A stretch of 64,000 bases of DNA from Sambucus nigra (taxonomy: Eukaryota > Streptophyta > Magnoliopsida > Dipsacales > Adoxaceae), in assembly GCA_949130495.1 (NCBI GenBank), contig OX422218.1, forward strand, positions 39,938,651 through 40,002,650, read 5' to 3'. A program made the position numbers and the translations under genes. The notes under the pieces were generated by a model. That model did no database searches. It saw only the letters and a program-made list of their open reading frames with translations, and had not been told where the DNA came from. Shown in pieces: positions 43,325 to 56,075 of this stretch (the stretch's first letter is position 1; each line of letters starts with the position of its first letter).

Positions 43325-45767
43325 TTTATATCCACAAAATAATTCAAAACTTAAAAAAATAAAATAAAATAAAGACCAAATGAGGTCGCCAAGCTCGCTA
43401 TAGGGCGGTACATATAAACTTTCCCTTATGAAAAAGCAAGAAATGTCTTCATTTTAAAAAGTGAGTGAAAAAATGGTTTTAAAGACTTTATAGTCATAAT
43501 CGAGTCAGACAGAGTATAAAAAAATATCGGGTCGAGGGACACGCACATTGAGAGATCATTTCATTTCGGGAGATAAACTCTCATTGTTTGTTATTGTAAC
43601 TCAAGATATGAACAGGTTTGAGTAGCAATGAGTCTTCAATAGATATATCTTACGGATTTGAGTACGTGTGATGAACCAACTCATTTGAATGCCTATAATG
43701 AATTTTTTGACTGTCAAAACTCAAATGATACACCTGATAAATTGAATACCTGATCCAACACGATTTCCACAATACTAATTTTACAACTCACATGACAAAA
43801 CCACAAACACTATTTTCCCGGTTTTATTTTCTTCAACTAAACTTACACGCTTCACAACATTAGCATTCACTGTTTCATATATCTTCCACACATGCCAAGC
43901 CAAAATCGTCATCCACTACTATTTATAACTAAGAAATTTAGGACATAGTAAAATTCGTAAGTTATATCTATTTAAGACTCATGGGCATGATTTTGGGTTG
44001 AATTCTTGTTGAGTGTTGTTTTTTTATATAACGTAACACGATATTATAATGTACTTAAAATGTTCTGATAAGTTTACACTTTAATATGTTGTCGAATATC
44101 TCCTAAATTATTTTACTAGTCAAATGAAAAAAAAAATATATTTTGCATCTAATAATTACAACTAGGAATTAGGTTATAAATCTTTAGTATATGTGTAAAT
44201 GGGTCCAATGAGGAAATGAATTAATTAAAAGAATTAAATTTCAATGTTCCCCTTAAAAAAAAGATTGTATGAGAGATTTTTTTTTTATTTTTTTCAATTT
44301 ATAACAAGATAAAGTCGAAACATTCTTTGGGTCCGGGAATGTGGGTCCGCTCCAACGGCACTAATTAATGGAAATTTTTTTTCATTAGTTAAAAGAAATG
44401 TTTAATAGATTTTTTTTATTAATAAACATAGCTTATATTATTTAAGAAAAAAATATTTTTTTCTTAATTTTAATTAAAAGTTGTTTAATTTGAATGAAAA
44501 AATGTTTTTTTTTACAAAAAACTATTTTTTTTTTTGTATTAAAAACTATTTTATATCCACAAAATAATACAAAACTTAAAATAAAAAAGAAAAAAAAAAG
44601 AAAACCCAAATGCGGTCGCCAGACGGGCTACAAGGCGGTACATATAAACTTTCCCTTCTATAAATACAAGAAATATCTTCATTTTAAATATTGAGTGAAA
44701 GAATAGTTTTAAATACTTTATATTCCTAATCGAGTCGTACAGAGTATCAAACATTATCGGATCGTGGGACACGCATATTGAGAGATCATTTCATTTTGGA
44801 AGATAGACTCTCATTTTTCATTATTGTAACTCAAGATATGAATGCGTCTGAGTACCCATGATACTTCAATTGATATTTCTTACGAATTTGAGTACGTCTG
44901 ATGAACCAACTCATTTGAATGCCTATCATGAATTTTTTTACTACCAAAACTCCAATGATACACCTGATAAATTGAATACCCGATCCAACACCATTTCCTG
45001 AATACTAATTTTATAACTCGCATGATGAAACCACAAACACTATTTGCCCTATTTTATTTTCTTCAACTAAACTCACACGCTTCCAAACATTGGCATTCAC
45101 TATCTCCTATATCTTCCACACATGCCAAACCAAAATCGTCTTCCACTACTATTTATAACAAAAAATTTAGGACATTCTAAAATCGGTAAGATATATCTAC
45201 TTAAGACTCATAATTATGTTTTTGGGTTGAATTCTTGTTGAGTTTTGTTGTTTATATAACGTAACACAATATTATAAAGTACTTAAATTGTTCAGAAAAG
45301 TTTACACTATGATATGTTGTCGAATTTGTCATCAATTATTTTAATAGTCAAATGAAAAAAATATATTTTGCATCTAATAATTACAACTAGATATTAGGTT
45401 ATAAATCTTTAGCATATGTGTTAATGGGACCAATGAGAATACGAATTCCATAAAAGAATTAAATTTCAATGTTCCCCTTAAAAAACAGATTGTATTAGAG
45501 AATTTTTTTTATATTTTTATATTTAGAACAAGATAGAGTCAAAACATTATTTGGGAGTGGGAATGTGGGTCCGCTCCAATGGCACTAATTAATCGCGATA
45601 TTTTTTCATTAATTAAAAAACACTTTTATACATTTTTTTTTATTAATAAACATAGTTTTTATTATGTATAATTTTTTTAATTTTAATTAAAAGTTGTTTA
45701 ACTTTAATAAAAAAACTTAATTTTTTTATATAAATATCATTTTTTTAATATAAAAAATTGTTTTTAT
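43325..45767. repeat. Two 1.2-kb tandem units
   Basis: Units start at the TCCACAAAATAAT landmarks at about 43331 and 44556 and are 1225 and about 1212 bp long. They match units 1 to 3 of the first array, with one unit fewer. Confidence 0.85.
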
Positions 45768-45792
45768 TGTGGAATTTAATAAATCAATACTT
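45768..45792 (-). mobile_element. LTR stub at the joint with module C5
   Basis: TTTAT, then TGTGGAATTTAATAAATCAA, then CAGACGACATAC. The joint is the same as at 15590-15615, so both were copied from one event. Confidence 0.75.
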
Positions 45793-46523
45793 CAGACGAC
45801 ATACAATTCTAGAAAAAGAAGTGAACTGTGTCGTCGTGGAGGTGTCAAAGCAGGCGACGACCTACGTAGCGGGTTGTGGTAAATGCAATGGAGGCAGGGA
45901 ATTCGCACCTGTGCATGCTGAGCTGTATACAACGGACATTACGACTACGGCTTCGATAGCCACGCTCAAAACAGGAACTGGAGGGGAACTCCTCGGAGGC
46001 ATCATGGAGGAGAAACAAAAGGTCGTCAGCGAGGGAATACTGCAGACCAGTAAACCGGAGAGAGGGGTAGGGAATGCGAAGCTTGTGACGATTACGGCGT
46101 CAGCTGGATGGAAAGCCGACGATAGTAGCATCCCCGCACAGGGATGGGCGGTTGAGACACTGTTGCCCGTAGCGAGGACTCATCATGGAACAAAGCGGAC
46201 AGCCCCAGTTCAGACGCTGCACGCGTATGCAGGCCAGACTTGAACAGAAATTGATCAGCGTGTAGGGTGCAAAGTATTTAATATAGTGAAAGACACTACA
46301 AAAGGGATAGAACCGGGTGTGAGTGGAACAGTTATTAATTGTATAGAAGGGACAAAAAAGGATGGAAGGGCACAGTGCCACATTGACAACGCATGTGTGG
46401 AAAAAAATAGTTTATTTAAGGAAAAATGGGGGATTTCTGTAAAGGGTAAAGAAGATCTCAATAATCAGTCTCTATATGGTGGGGAAGAATTATTAAATAG
46501 CAACAGTAGGGTATTTGGACTAG
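45793..46523 (+). pseudogene. LINE ORF1-type linker stub (module C5)
   Basis: Matches 15615-16345 and 5940-6670. The frame from 45758 to 46243 runs into a 1-base deletion near 46170, and the frame 46286-46573 continues as VSGTVINCIEGTKKDGRAQ. Similarity to the other C modules ends near 46523, where an unrelated sequence begins, so no endonuclease is present. Confidence 0.75.
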
Positions 46524-47094
46524 TGGGTGACTTAGTAACCTTTTGGACTAGGTTTAAGTATTTGGACTTATAGGATGAGAGTTGTTGCGCTAAACATATT
46601 ACATGGAATATTCGGGATGATACTATGATACGTCTGAGACTTAAGATATAGGGCTAGTGTATACCTAGATTAATACGATGATTACCTAAGTTGTCTGATT
46701 ACTTAGTATATGGATTACTATGTGTATGACATACCTACCATATTTGCTATCATGGGAGGTTGATTTTCGGGAGAGGACCAACTTATCTTTGTGTGACTTC
46801 GGGAGAATTTAGATCGGTACCTCAAGGACATAGGGCTGTCAGTGACTTTTTTTTGAATTTATAAGTCCGCTGACCATGGGATCGTAGGTATGTGCGTGAC
46901 CCATGGATATGTGAAATATGTTCGCCTCCAATATGTGTGATATGAACTGAGACGGTTCCTTAGAAATTCCGAACGCGTGGTCCTTATGTACGTGATGTTT
47001 TTGGATTCGATAGTAAAGTATGCGTGCACCACCGCAGCATAGCATGTGGGTGCCAAATTTGTATATATGTACATAGAGTAATTCATATATATAC
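46524..47094. other. Unrelated non-coding sequence, possibly an LTR fragment
   Basis: Base composition is more balanced than around it, and no second copy exists in the window. The style (GGACATAGGGCTGTCAG, GTATGCGTGCACCACC) reminds me of plant Ty3/gypsy LTRs, but no termini, primer site or frames were found. The minus frame of 126 codons at 46839-47219 runs across the LINE tail and is not a gene. Confidence 0.3.
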
Positions 47095-47219
47095 TTTTTT
47101 TTATCATTAAATGAATTCATTAAAAACCAAACGCTGAGGGAGCGAACATGTATACAGGAAGTATACAAAGCATAAAAAAATAAGGGCAACTTGAAAAAAA
47201 AAGACAGATACCCCGTCAT

Positions 47220-47519
47220 ACAAACTCCTAAACTACACCCCCGGTCTTATCTCCTTCATAAACTCAACGACCTCCTGAGTCGTGACGGAGATCTTCCCCT
47301 TGGACTAGCTAAGAAGGTTGCTTAAAAATAGATAACGAAGTCTCGAAGGCGCCAACTCAATACCTTCGAAACAACGAGTATTCCTCTCCTTCCATATCAT
47401 CGACGTAATGCAATGAGGAACCGAATGCCAAACCCGTTTGTCTCCCTCCCACCCCCAATGAGGCATCCACGCCTCTAAAAGAGACTTCACAGACGCTTTG
47501 AACTCTTCCTGCCAAACCC
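47220..47519 (-). pseudogene. LINE ORF2 extreme C-terminus
   Basis: The minus frame reads ASVKSLLEAWMPHWGWEGD, KRVWHSVPHCITSMIWKERN and TRCFEGIE, then a TAG where Trp is expected, and SKGKISVTTQEVVEFMKEI before the stop near 47238. The pattern VW...P.C..W.IWKERN.R.FE is the usual end of plant LINE ORF2 after the RT and zinc-binding domains. Those domains are absent here. Confidence 0.8.
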
Positions 47520-48130
47520 GTTTTCAAACATTACTTCCTGCCAGAAACCTTTGTCACCTCAACCGATCCAAATTCTCTTTGAACTCTTCTTTGTAAGATC
47601 TGCCTCAACACACACACGAGCAACGCTTGGTCTATTAATCTCCACAGTGGAAGCACCAACTGTTAGAGGTTTTCCAATCAGTTGTGCAATGGAATACAAA
47701 GATGATTTTGAGAAAAAATGAATGGGTAAATGAGGAAAAGACACCCATATGGGTGTTAGGCTACTCTCAATCTCTGGACAAAAATAAGGTGTCCATTTGA
47801 ATATCCTCATTGGGAATCTTCCAATATGCCAGGAGTCCTTCATCCACATCCTTGTAAAATCTTCTACAGACTTTAACCTGATTAAAACATTCTTGTGATC
47901 CAATAAACCTACATTAAAAGAAGTTTTGAGAGAAAAAGTTTAAAAACTTGAGTTATAACATCCATAGAAGGTCTTCCATGAGAGAACTTGCCAATCAAAG
48001 CATATTGAAAAGGTTTATCAAGGGTTTTAATATCATCATCAGAAAACATAACAACAGGTTATCCTTTGTAAGTTGTTGGTTTCTTGAGGACAATATCATG
48101 GTTACATTAGGAAAAATATACTACAGAAGC
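47520..48130 (-). pseudogene. LINE ORF1 DUF4283 N-terminal half
   Basis: The minus strand reads VVMFSDDDIKTLDKPFQYAL and IGKFSHGRPSMD in one frame. After a frameshift it continues with HKNVLIRLKSVEDFTRMWM, MRIFKWTPYF, WVSFPHLPIHFFSKSSLYS, LIGKPLTVGAST, NRPSVARVCVEADL and KRIWIG. This is a textbook DUF4283 domain of plant LINE ORF1. A TGA interrupts it just after RIWIG, and GDKGFWQEVMFEN is the last part before the deletion joint at about 47520. It is more complete than the ORF1 copies in the C modules but belongs to another family. Confidence 0.85.
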
Positions 48131-48150
48131 AAAGGAACGATTCCAGACAT

Positions 48151-48812
48151 TTTTGGTATCTGGAACCAATAATAAAAATATACTATAGAATCAACATTTG
48201 TTACGAAACCAATAATAAAAATATATGAAATCGATGGTCATCATAAAAGTTTCAAATGCATAAATACGCATGTAAAACGTCTAAAACTTGAAGAATGTGG
48301 GAATGTAAAGCATGTTGAAAAGTCGTCTAACCAACGTGCAACATCGTTTACATCGATTGGCCAAAATTTCCTTGGAGGTGTGTGTCGGTTGGCCAATGTT
48401 CATCATTTCAGAGTCGATTGGCCGACTTGACTTTGTACATGTTGTCGGCTGACCGACATGCAGCGTCGTTTGGGATACTGTGACTTTATAACCTAAATAT
48501 AATATACATATATGATATCAAATAATTTATTAGACAAAATACATATTGTTTTAAAAATGAAGTTCACACCTGTTTCAAAATCTGCACTACAAGTGTAACA
48601 ATGTACAAGGACTGCATTTTTGTACCGCAATCGCCCCAATTTGCATTTTACATTTTATAGGAAGAAAAAGAAATCTATCAAAATATGGTACTAAATTAAA
48701 TTAATTACTCAAGTAAAAAACTGATGTTGGAAAAATTGAATCTAGGGTCTGAAAATACCATGTACAAATCAATGTATAGAATAAGCATCACAATGAAACC
48801 ACATTCTTCAGC
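48151..48812. repeat. Module T leading into the second 168-bp array
   Basis: From 48194 it matches 9000-9450, and from 48431 it matches 1-386. The 40 bp before 48194 contain CCAATAATAAAAATATA, a near copy of the T sequence at 48201, so a small duplication marks this joint. Confidence 0.75.
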
Positions 48813-50315
48813 GTCCTCATAAGAGGCACGAACACTTCACCCGAGACCAATGTAACTCGTAGGAACTTACCGTGTAGTCAAGACACTCTCGTTTCGAGAA
48901 TACGACGATAATTCGTAAAAATCTAGACTTAGGCTAAAAAATATGCCGTTAGAGGGTTAAAAACCCAAAACTGCCCCTAAGCGGCCCAGTAAGAGCCACA
49001 AACACCTCCCACGGGACCAACGTAACACGTAGCAACTTACCACGTAGCCACTAGACTCTCAGGTTGAGAATACGAGAATAGTTTTTAAAATTTAGACATA
49101 GGCTTAAAACATGACTTTAGACGGTGAAAGTCCAAAACAACGGCCAAACGACCCCGTGAGAGGCACGAACACCTCACACGAGATCAATGTAACATGTAGT
49201 AACTTACAGCGTAGTCACGAGACTCTCGTTTTGAGAATACGATGATAATTTGTAAAAAAATAGACTGAGGCTTAAAAATATGCTGTTAGCGGGTGAAAAC
49301 CCAAAACAACCCTTAAATGACCCCGTAAGAGGCACATACACCTCCCAACAGGATAAACTTAATACATAGGGAGTTACCACGTAGTCACGGGACTGCCAGT
49401 TTGAGAATACGATGATAATTTACAAAATTTAGACATAGGCTTAAAACATGACTTTAGAGGGTGAAAATCCAAAACAATTCCCAAGCGACCTCGTAAGAGG
49501 CACGAACACTTCACACGAGACCAATGTAACACGTAAGAACTTATCGCGTAGTCACAAGACTCACGTTTCGAGAATAAGATGATAATTTGCAAAAATCTAG
49601 ACTTAGGCTTAAAAATATGCCATTAGCGGGTGAAAACCCAAAACAATGCCTAAAGTGTCCCCTAAGAGGAACGAACACCTCCCACGGGACCAACATAACC
49701 CGTAGGGACTTACCTCATAGCCACGGGACTCTCAGGTTGAGAATATGAGGATAATTTTCAAAATTTAGACTTTGACTTGAAACATGACTTTAGAAGGTGA
49801 AAATCCAAAATAACGGCCAAACGACCCCGTAAGAGGCACGAACACCTCACTCGAGTACAATGTAACACGTAGGAACTTACAGCGTAGTTACGAGACTGGT
49901 TTCAAGAATACGATGATAATTTACAAAAATCTTGACTTAGGCTTAAAAATATGTCATTAGAGGGCGAAAACCCATAACAACCCCTAAACTGCCCCGTAAG
50001 AGGCACGAACACCTCCCACGGGACAAACTTAACACATGGGGACTTACCACATAGACACGGGACTCTTGGGTTGAGGATACAATGATAATTTGCAAAATTT
50101 GGACTTTGCATAAAACATGACTTTAGAGGGTTAAAATCCAAAACGAGGCCCAAACGACCCCGTAAGAGGCACGAACACCTCACACGAGACCAATGTAACA
50201 CGTAGGAACTTACCGCGTAGTCACGATACTCTCGTTTCGAAAATACGACGATAATTTGTGAAAATCTAGACTTAGGCTTAAAACATGTCGTTAATGGGTG
50301 AAAACTAAAAATAGC
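48813..50315. repeat. R168 tandem array, second copy, nine units
   Basis: Same nine units in the same alternating order as 387-1885, with scattered single-base differences. The units correspond one to one between the arrays, so the whole array was duplicated without change in copy number. Confidence 0.9.
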
Positions 50316-50386
50316 TTCCAATGGGTGAACCTTTTTATCGATTGAGTTATTTTTTAGCTTATTTATGTTTAATCGTTGGAGTTCAA

Positions 50387-50990
50387 GTCGTTGAGATTAT
50401 TTAAATGATAAAACAGGTTGGATTTCTTGAATAAACAAAGGAAACTCTACCGAATTTTTTTGAAATTATTAGTGTTTTAAATTGATTAACTCAAACATAA
50501 ATTTGGGAAACATGTTGAGAACTTGGGGTGGAGCGTATAACTAAAGTAAGACCATTATTAGAAGGGAGTTGTTGATTATTTATTTATGGCTTTTGTTGAT
50601 GTCGTTGAATTTATTTAAATGATAAAACATGTTGGATTTCTTGAATAAAAAAAGGAAACTCGGCCGATTTTTTTTGAAATTATTGAGTGTTTTAATTTGA
50701 TTAACTTAAACATAAGTTTATGAAACATGTCGAGAACTGGGGGTGGAGCGTGTAACTAAAGTAAGACCATTGTTGGAAGGGATTTGTTGATTATTTTTTA
50801 TGGCTTTTGTTGATGTCTCCGAGCTAATTTTAAATGTTAAAACAGGTTGGATATCGTGAATAAACAAAGGAAACTATGCCGAAATTTTCTAAAATTATGA
50901 AGCGTTCAAAATTGATTAATTCAAACATATCCGAATTTGAAAATTGAACGTCGAGGCACAAAAATGTAAAACGACTATCAAAAATAGCAA
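50387..50990. repeat. R213 tandem repeat, second copy
   Basis: Unit starts at about 50387, 50601 and 50814, as in 1957-2560. Confidence 0.8.
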
Positions 50991-51370
50991 AAAGAGGCAC
51001 ACTTATGATAAAAGTAGATTTTTTTTCATATTATATAATCCAATTATGGTTAACACGTGTGTATTTGTTTCTTGTCACAAATTGATAATGGATTTCATTG
51101 GGCTAGTTTATTGGATGACTGAAAGTTTCTTGTGAAATGTGTATTATTTTTGTAGTTGGTGTTATTTTGAACATTTGTTGTAATCATATTCATTTGAATG
51201 AAATGAATTGTCTTTTAACGAAGAATTGTAGAATTGAATATGGAGTCATTTTATGTGATAGTTTGGATGCACATTTATACAGGTTATATCATGGCCAAAA
51301 TTTATATATATGCATCTTGCAATCTTCTTTTGGAATTATTTACAGAAAAAAATATGTTGTAGCAACATAA
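50991..51370. other. Spacer, no recognised feature
   Basis: Second copy of 2561-2940. A frame at 51137-51370 is open here and broken in the first copy, and has no recognised domain. Confidence 0.45.
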
Positions 51371-51860
51371 CGTGGGTGTTTCTAAAAATCAAATCATATT
51401 TTGAATAATGACTTTTAGTGGCACTATAAATGACATTTAGCAACATAGAGTGTCGCCTAATTAGATGACATTTTGCGACATGTTTATGATGTCGCCTAAA
51501 AGGAGACATTCCGCGACATGCTATGTATGTCGCCTAAAATATGACATTCCGCGACATGTATTGCATGTCACGTAAAGAATGACATTCCGCGACATGTCAT
51601 TATGTCATAAAAGGTAAGGTATTTTTAATATAAAAAATAAATATTGATATGTATTTTAATAAATATATACATTTCGCGACATGTATCCTATCGCGATTGG
51701 TATATACATTCCACAACATAGATATGTATGTGGTGGAATACATTCCCAGACGGCGCTACCGCGGCAGTTAGTCTTATATCGCGAAATGTCTTTTGCGACA
51801 TAATTAATATATTTCGTGACATAGTTTATGAGTTGCGAAATGTGTTTTTTCTTGTGATAG
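51371..51860. mobile_element. CACTA-like terminal region, second copy
   Basis: GACATT...GCGACAT units from 51432 and the terminal TTTTTTCTTGTGATAG near 51860 match 2941-3430. Confidence 0.5.
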
Positions 51861-51912
51861 TCTTGATTAAAAAAATAATTAAAAAAAGAAAAGAAAAAAT
51901 AACGATGTCATT

Positions 51913-52362
51913 TCAAAACTGTGTTATAAAGTTACGGAGTGGTCTTTTGAGACACTAATTACAACGTAATTTTACAAGAGTTCACAACTTTAAATTAACA
52001 AAAGTCATAGCATTTTTCAAGCGTAATATTTCAAAATTGTTTTATTTTAAACTGTAGAGCTAAATAAGTATTTTGTGGAATAATATTACTGTAATTACGT
52101 AGTCGTCATAATTACAATATCATTTTAATTGAATAATATTGGTATTATTTTAAACAAATGACATTGTTACATAAACAAATCATTTCATTATTTTAGAGTA
52201 AACCACGGTGTCAGTTTAACAAAAATTGTTCCTATTGTAATTTTAATATAACTTATAAGTTTGAGTTTTATTTACATTTTACAGTTTTCTAAAAAAAAAT
52301 CAAATTAGTAATTATGATATTTGAGTAGTCTGTTATATGTTATATATTTGAGTAGCCTCTCC
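51913..52362. repeat. Repeat X (start of C6)
   Basis: Matches 3482-3930 and forms the left edge of module C6. Confidence 0.75.
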
Positions 52363-52481
52363 TAGTGGCTCTTACAAGCGGTAAAGAAAAAATAAATAAC
52401 ACTAAAATTTACAAGATCTAGTACGAGAAAAAGAAGACCTTAAATTATATTTAAGTGCCAATTTCTCCTCAGGAGTTAAGG

Positions 52482-54035
52482 TCAAAAACTCCACTTAATA
52501 ATTATTGATTCTTTCTTTTGAGAGTTATAGTCCACCAAGTCATCTTCAGTGTTGCCTAGGATATCGAATGAATTGCTATCTTGTGTTTGAATATGTATGT
52601 TTCTTCCTTTTTTAATAATTGAATCTACAATAAAAGCCCTAGCTTTGGCTGAATTAGGACTCAGGCTCAATTATGACTCAATCCTAAATCAAATTTGGGG
52701 AGCTCGACTAATAAATTCAATCCATGACTGATTAAATTTGATATATCCTCTAGAGCTGGCATTTCATCTTCAGAAATTGAATTATTATTCTCACTATTGA
52801 CACTATCACAATAATCCACTATTTTAGACGCCAATATAATTGATGATACCACGTCCACTATACGATCCGGTATCACTATTTTCCCCACGCTACCTGATTT
52901 AGAGTTTATGCCATGTGCATTACTTATTGTATCATATAGAACAAGACTTGTTTCAACTGAATTCTTGGGGGTATGCTCCATATTATTTGGTAAATCTTTA
53001 GAAGTCAACAAGTCAAATTGTTATGAGCCACATGTGGAGTTGTGGTGTAATTTAATCTAGCTAACTGTACGTGATTTTCCTGCTGAACAGGTGGATCCAA
53101 ATTTTTTCCGTTATTCACCACGTGTACAGTTGGAGCTTCTTGACTTAAGGATATATAGGCACCTGCATCATTAGCCCTAGCATCTAACCCAAAATTCTCT
53201 CAGGTAGAGATATGTTTGCCAACAAACTCTTTTTCCATCTTATTATTCAAGTGAGTTCCATTTTTTTGAAAAAATGAAAATGTTTTTTCGTACCTTGGTT
53301 AGAAACTCTTTGAGGTTTCCCAGATCCATGATGGGATTTATGCTTGACATTTTTACAATTTGAAATTGTGTGTCCAACACTTCCACCGTAATCACAAAAA
53401 GGTAGGGTATCCACAAAGGAAACTTTTATTGGAATTTTCTCATTTTCAACTTCAACCACCACAACAGTAGGAAGATTGAAAGAAAATCAACATCAATAAG
53501 AACCGTAACATATAAACCATACTTTTGGTTAATTGTAGATGAGTCGTTTCGAATGGGGATTCCAATGCCGCGAGCAATTTCCAATAATAATCTCTGGTGC
53601 CAAAAAACTACAGGTAAATCCAAAAATCGAACCCAAACATGGACATATGAGGAAACAAAAGATGAGGGCTTAAAGTTTGGACACCTATGAAAAATTTAAA
53701 AAAAAAAAAAATTCTAATTTTAAGGGGCCAGGCATCCATGCCCTTGAAAGATCTTCTTGAGAATCAATGTAAATAGTATGATATCCTTTACCTTTGGGAG
53801 TAAGCTTCAATGGATTTTGAAGCAGCCCTGTTTTTGAGGTAATTTTCGTCAACTCCTCTGTAGTTGGAACATGCTTGCCCTTCTCTAAAATCAACCTTCC
53901 CAACAATCTAGATTTAAAAGATCGAAGTGACTCCGTGTAGACATTTTCAGAGATCTTAATAACAGGAGTGTCGTGATGATAGTGGGGCTGAGGTAGATCG
54001 TGAAAGTAAGAAGGCATCTGTGAGGTTCCATGCAC
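52482..54035 (-). pseudogene. LINE ORF1-type DUF4283/CCHC remnant (module C6)
   Basis: The ATG at 54035 opens MHGTSQMPSYFHDLPQPHYH. The frame stays open through VIKISENVYTESL, LLGRLILEKGKHVPTTEEL and GKGYHTIYIDSQEDLSRAW to 53685, the longest N-terminal run of the family in this window. After the A run near 53705 the frame 53623-53426 carries RLLLEIARGIGIP. A small deletion near 53487 shifts to frame 53462-53247, with FCDYGGSVGHTISNC. The C-terminal frames 52667-53011 and 52482-52670 end in the same stop as the other copies. It gives the best evidence for the original start of this ORF. Confidence 0.8.
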
Positions 54036-56075
54036 GCCTGAGTGAGCCAGGCAATAGGTGGATTCGCGTGATGGGTCTTCCCCTGCACCTATGGGGGGAA
54101 GAAGTTTTTAAAGCTGTTGGTGATAAATGTGGAGGCTTTGCAAGAGTTGACCATGTTATCTTAATATGGGAGGAGTGGCGCTGGGCTACAATCCTCGTAC
54201 GTGGGATGGAGCTCCTCCCAACCAAAATAACCATCCCTAGTGGGGGCTGGGTGTTTATTTTAACCATCTGTGAGATCGTTGAGTTATGTATAAGTGGTGC
54301 TGTTGCAACTCAAATAGAGGAATGCACTTTGTTATCATTCGAGGTTCCTGATGCAGATGGGCAACTTCAAACGACATACAATTCTAGAAAAGAGGTGAAC
54401 TGGGTCGCCGTGGAGGTGCCTAAGTAGGCGACGACCTATGTAGCGGGTTGTGGTAAATGCGATGGAGGCAGGGAATTCGTACCTGGGCATGCTGAGCTGT
54501 ATACTACGGACATTACGACTACGGCTTCGGCAGAAACACTCAAAATAGGAATAGGAGGGGATCTCATCGGAGGCATCATGGAGGAGATACAAACGGTCGT
54601 CTGCGAGGGAATACTGCAGACCAGTAAACCGGAGATAGGGGTAGGAAATAGGAAGCTTGTGCCGATTACGATGTCAGCTGGATGGAAAGCCGACGATAGT
54701 AGCATCCCCGCACAGGGATGGGAGGTTGAGACACTGTTGACCGATGGCGAGGACTCAGCATTGAACAAAGCGGACAACCCCAGTTCAGACGCTGCACGCG
54801 TATGCAAGCCAGACTTGGAGTTGGGTCCAACAAAAATTGATCAGCGTGTAGGGTGTAAAGCATTTAATATAGTGAAAGACACTACAAAAGGGATAGAACC
54901 AGGTGTGAGTGGAACAGTTATTAATTGTATAAAAGGGACAAAAAAGGATGGAAGGGCACAGTGCCACATTGACAACGCATGTGTGGAAAAAAATAGTTTA
55001 TTTAAGAAAAAAAGGTGGATTTCTGTAAAGGGTAATAAAGATCTCAATAATCAGTCTCTAGATGGTGGGGTAGAATTATTAAATAGCAGTAGTAGGGTAT
55101 ATGTCTCTACTCACATGACACTTTCGGCTTATGCGGAATTGGAAAATGAGTGCGCGGGGGTTATTCCTGAAAGGGATGTACAAGTGGAAAATTATTTAGT
55201 CAGTGGCGGATCTCGGCGGATCAAAACCAGGAAGAAATTATTTATTTCAGCCAGGCAAAGGGTTAAACAAGTGGAAGTTAATGGGAGGATCCCTATTTCA
55301 TGTGTCAAAACTACGCATGTTGTCAATATGGGTGGATCTGTCAACTCAAACAAGGGGACAATGTGTGAGGATTATAAAGAATGTTGTTCTAACAAACGTG
55401 GTGGTTTATTAAACAATTTGTGTAGCAATAGCGTGGGGACCATACCAAATTCCAAGCAAAAATATCATGTGTCACGGGGGCATTATGATGGAGGCAATAA
55501 AATCAGAGAGGGGATGTTTTCGTCTGAGAAGAGGGTTAAATTAGTAAATATTAATCTGAGGGGGGGGGGGGAGAAAATAAGGAAGGAGGGGAGTTAAGGA
55601 AAAGGCACGGGTCAGAGGTGTTCATGGAAAAAAATAAAGGGAAGAATGACGTTTATATCGGATCGTCTTTGTTAAATCTCAAAAATATTAAGGCGTTTAG
55701 TAGTGTGGAAAAAAAAGGAATAAAAGACAAGGCAGTGGGGCAATGTAGTGAGGGGGAAAAAGCGATGGCGGTGGCTAGCGAAATGTCGACGGGGGATTGT
55801 AAAAAAGAGGATGCGTCTGTTCAGGAACTAAACGATTCGAGACTATGGGTAGAGTTAGAGACTCCAAACCAGGATGAAATTATTAATACTAATGAGGACG
55901 AAGGCTGGGACGAAGATCCGATGGGATGGAGGGAGGACTTATTAGGATCTTTTAGCAACGATGCGGTAATTGTTTTTAAGGGGTGCGAGATGGAGGGGGC
56001 CTTCCTTTCTGTGTGGGAGGAGACTTCAATGTGGTGCGATTCGGAACGGAAAGAAGCAACGGTGGTAGAATTGAT
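54012..56075 (+). pseudogene. Second LINE ORF1-type remnant (module C6), longest linker
   Basis: The DUF4283 segment is open at 54020-54427 (WIRVMGLPLHLWGE, WRWATILV). The stop seen in C1 at 5947 is absent here: the frame runs on through YNSRKEVNWVAVEVPK to a TAG at 54425. The linker frame 54578-55597 is open for 339 codons, against three pieces in C1, and a further frame, 55618-56085, carries RLWVELETPNQDEI. The linker is rich in Lys, Ser, Asn and Gly, with no recognised fold. The DUF4283 part overlaps the opposite-strand ORF1 start by about 20 bp. Confidence 0.78.

Larger units (their letters stand above)
47095..48150 (-). mobile_element. Internally deleted LINE, minus strand
   Basis: Ends on the minus strand with an A tail (T run at 47095-47102) after a 3' UTR of about 120 bp. 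It starts near 48150, upstream of the ORF1 N-terminus. Inside it the ORF1 N-terminal half is joined directly to the last 100 codons of ORF2, so the endonuclease and RT are gone. It belongs to a different LINE family from the C modules. Confidence 0.75.

Noticed and set aside
46839..47219. Minus-strand frame of 126 codons
   Set aside because: It spans the LINE 3' tail and the unrelated flank, is rich in Tyr, Ile and Phe as expected from AT-rich DNA, and has no domain.
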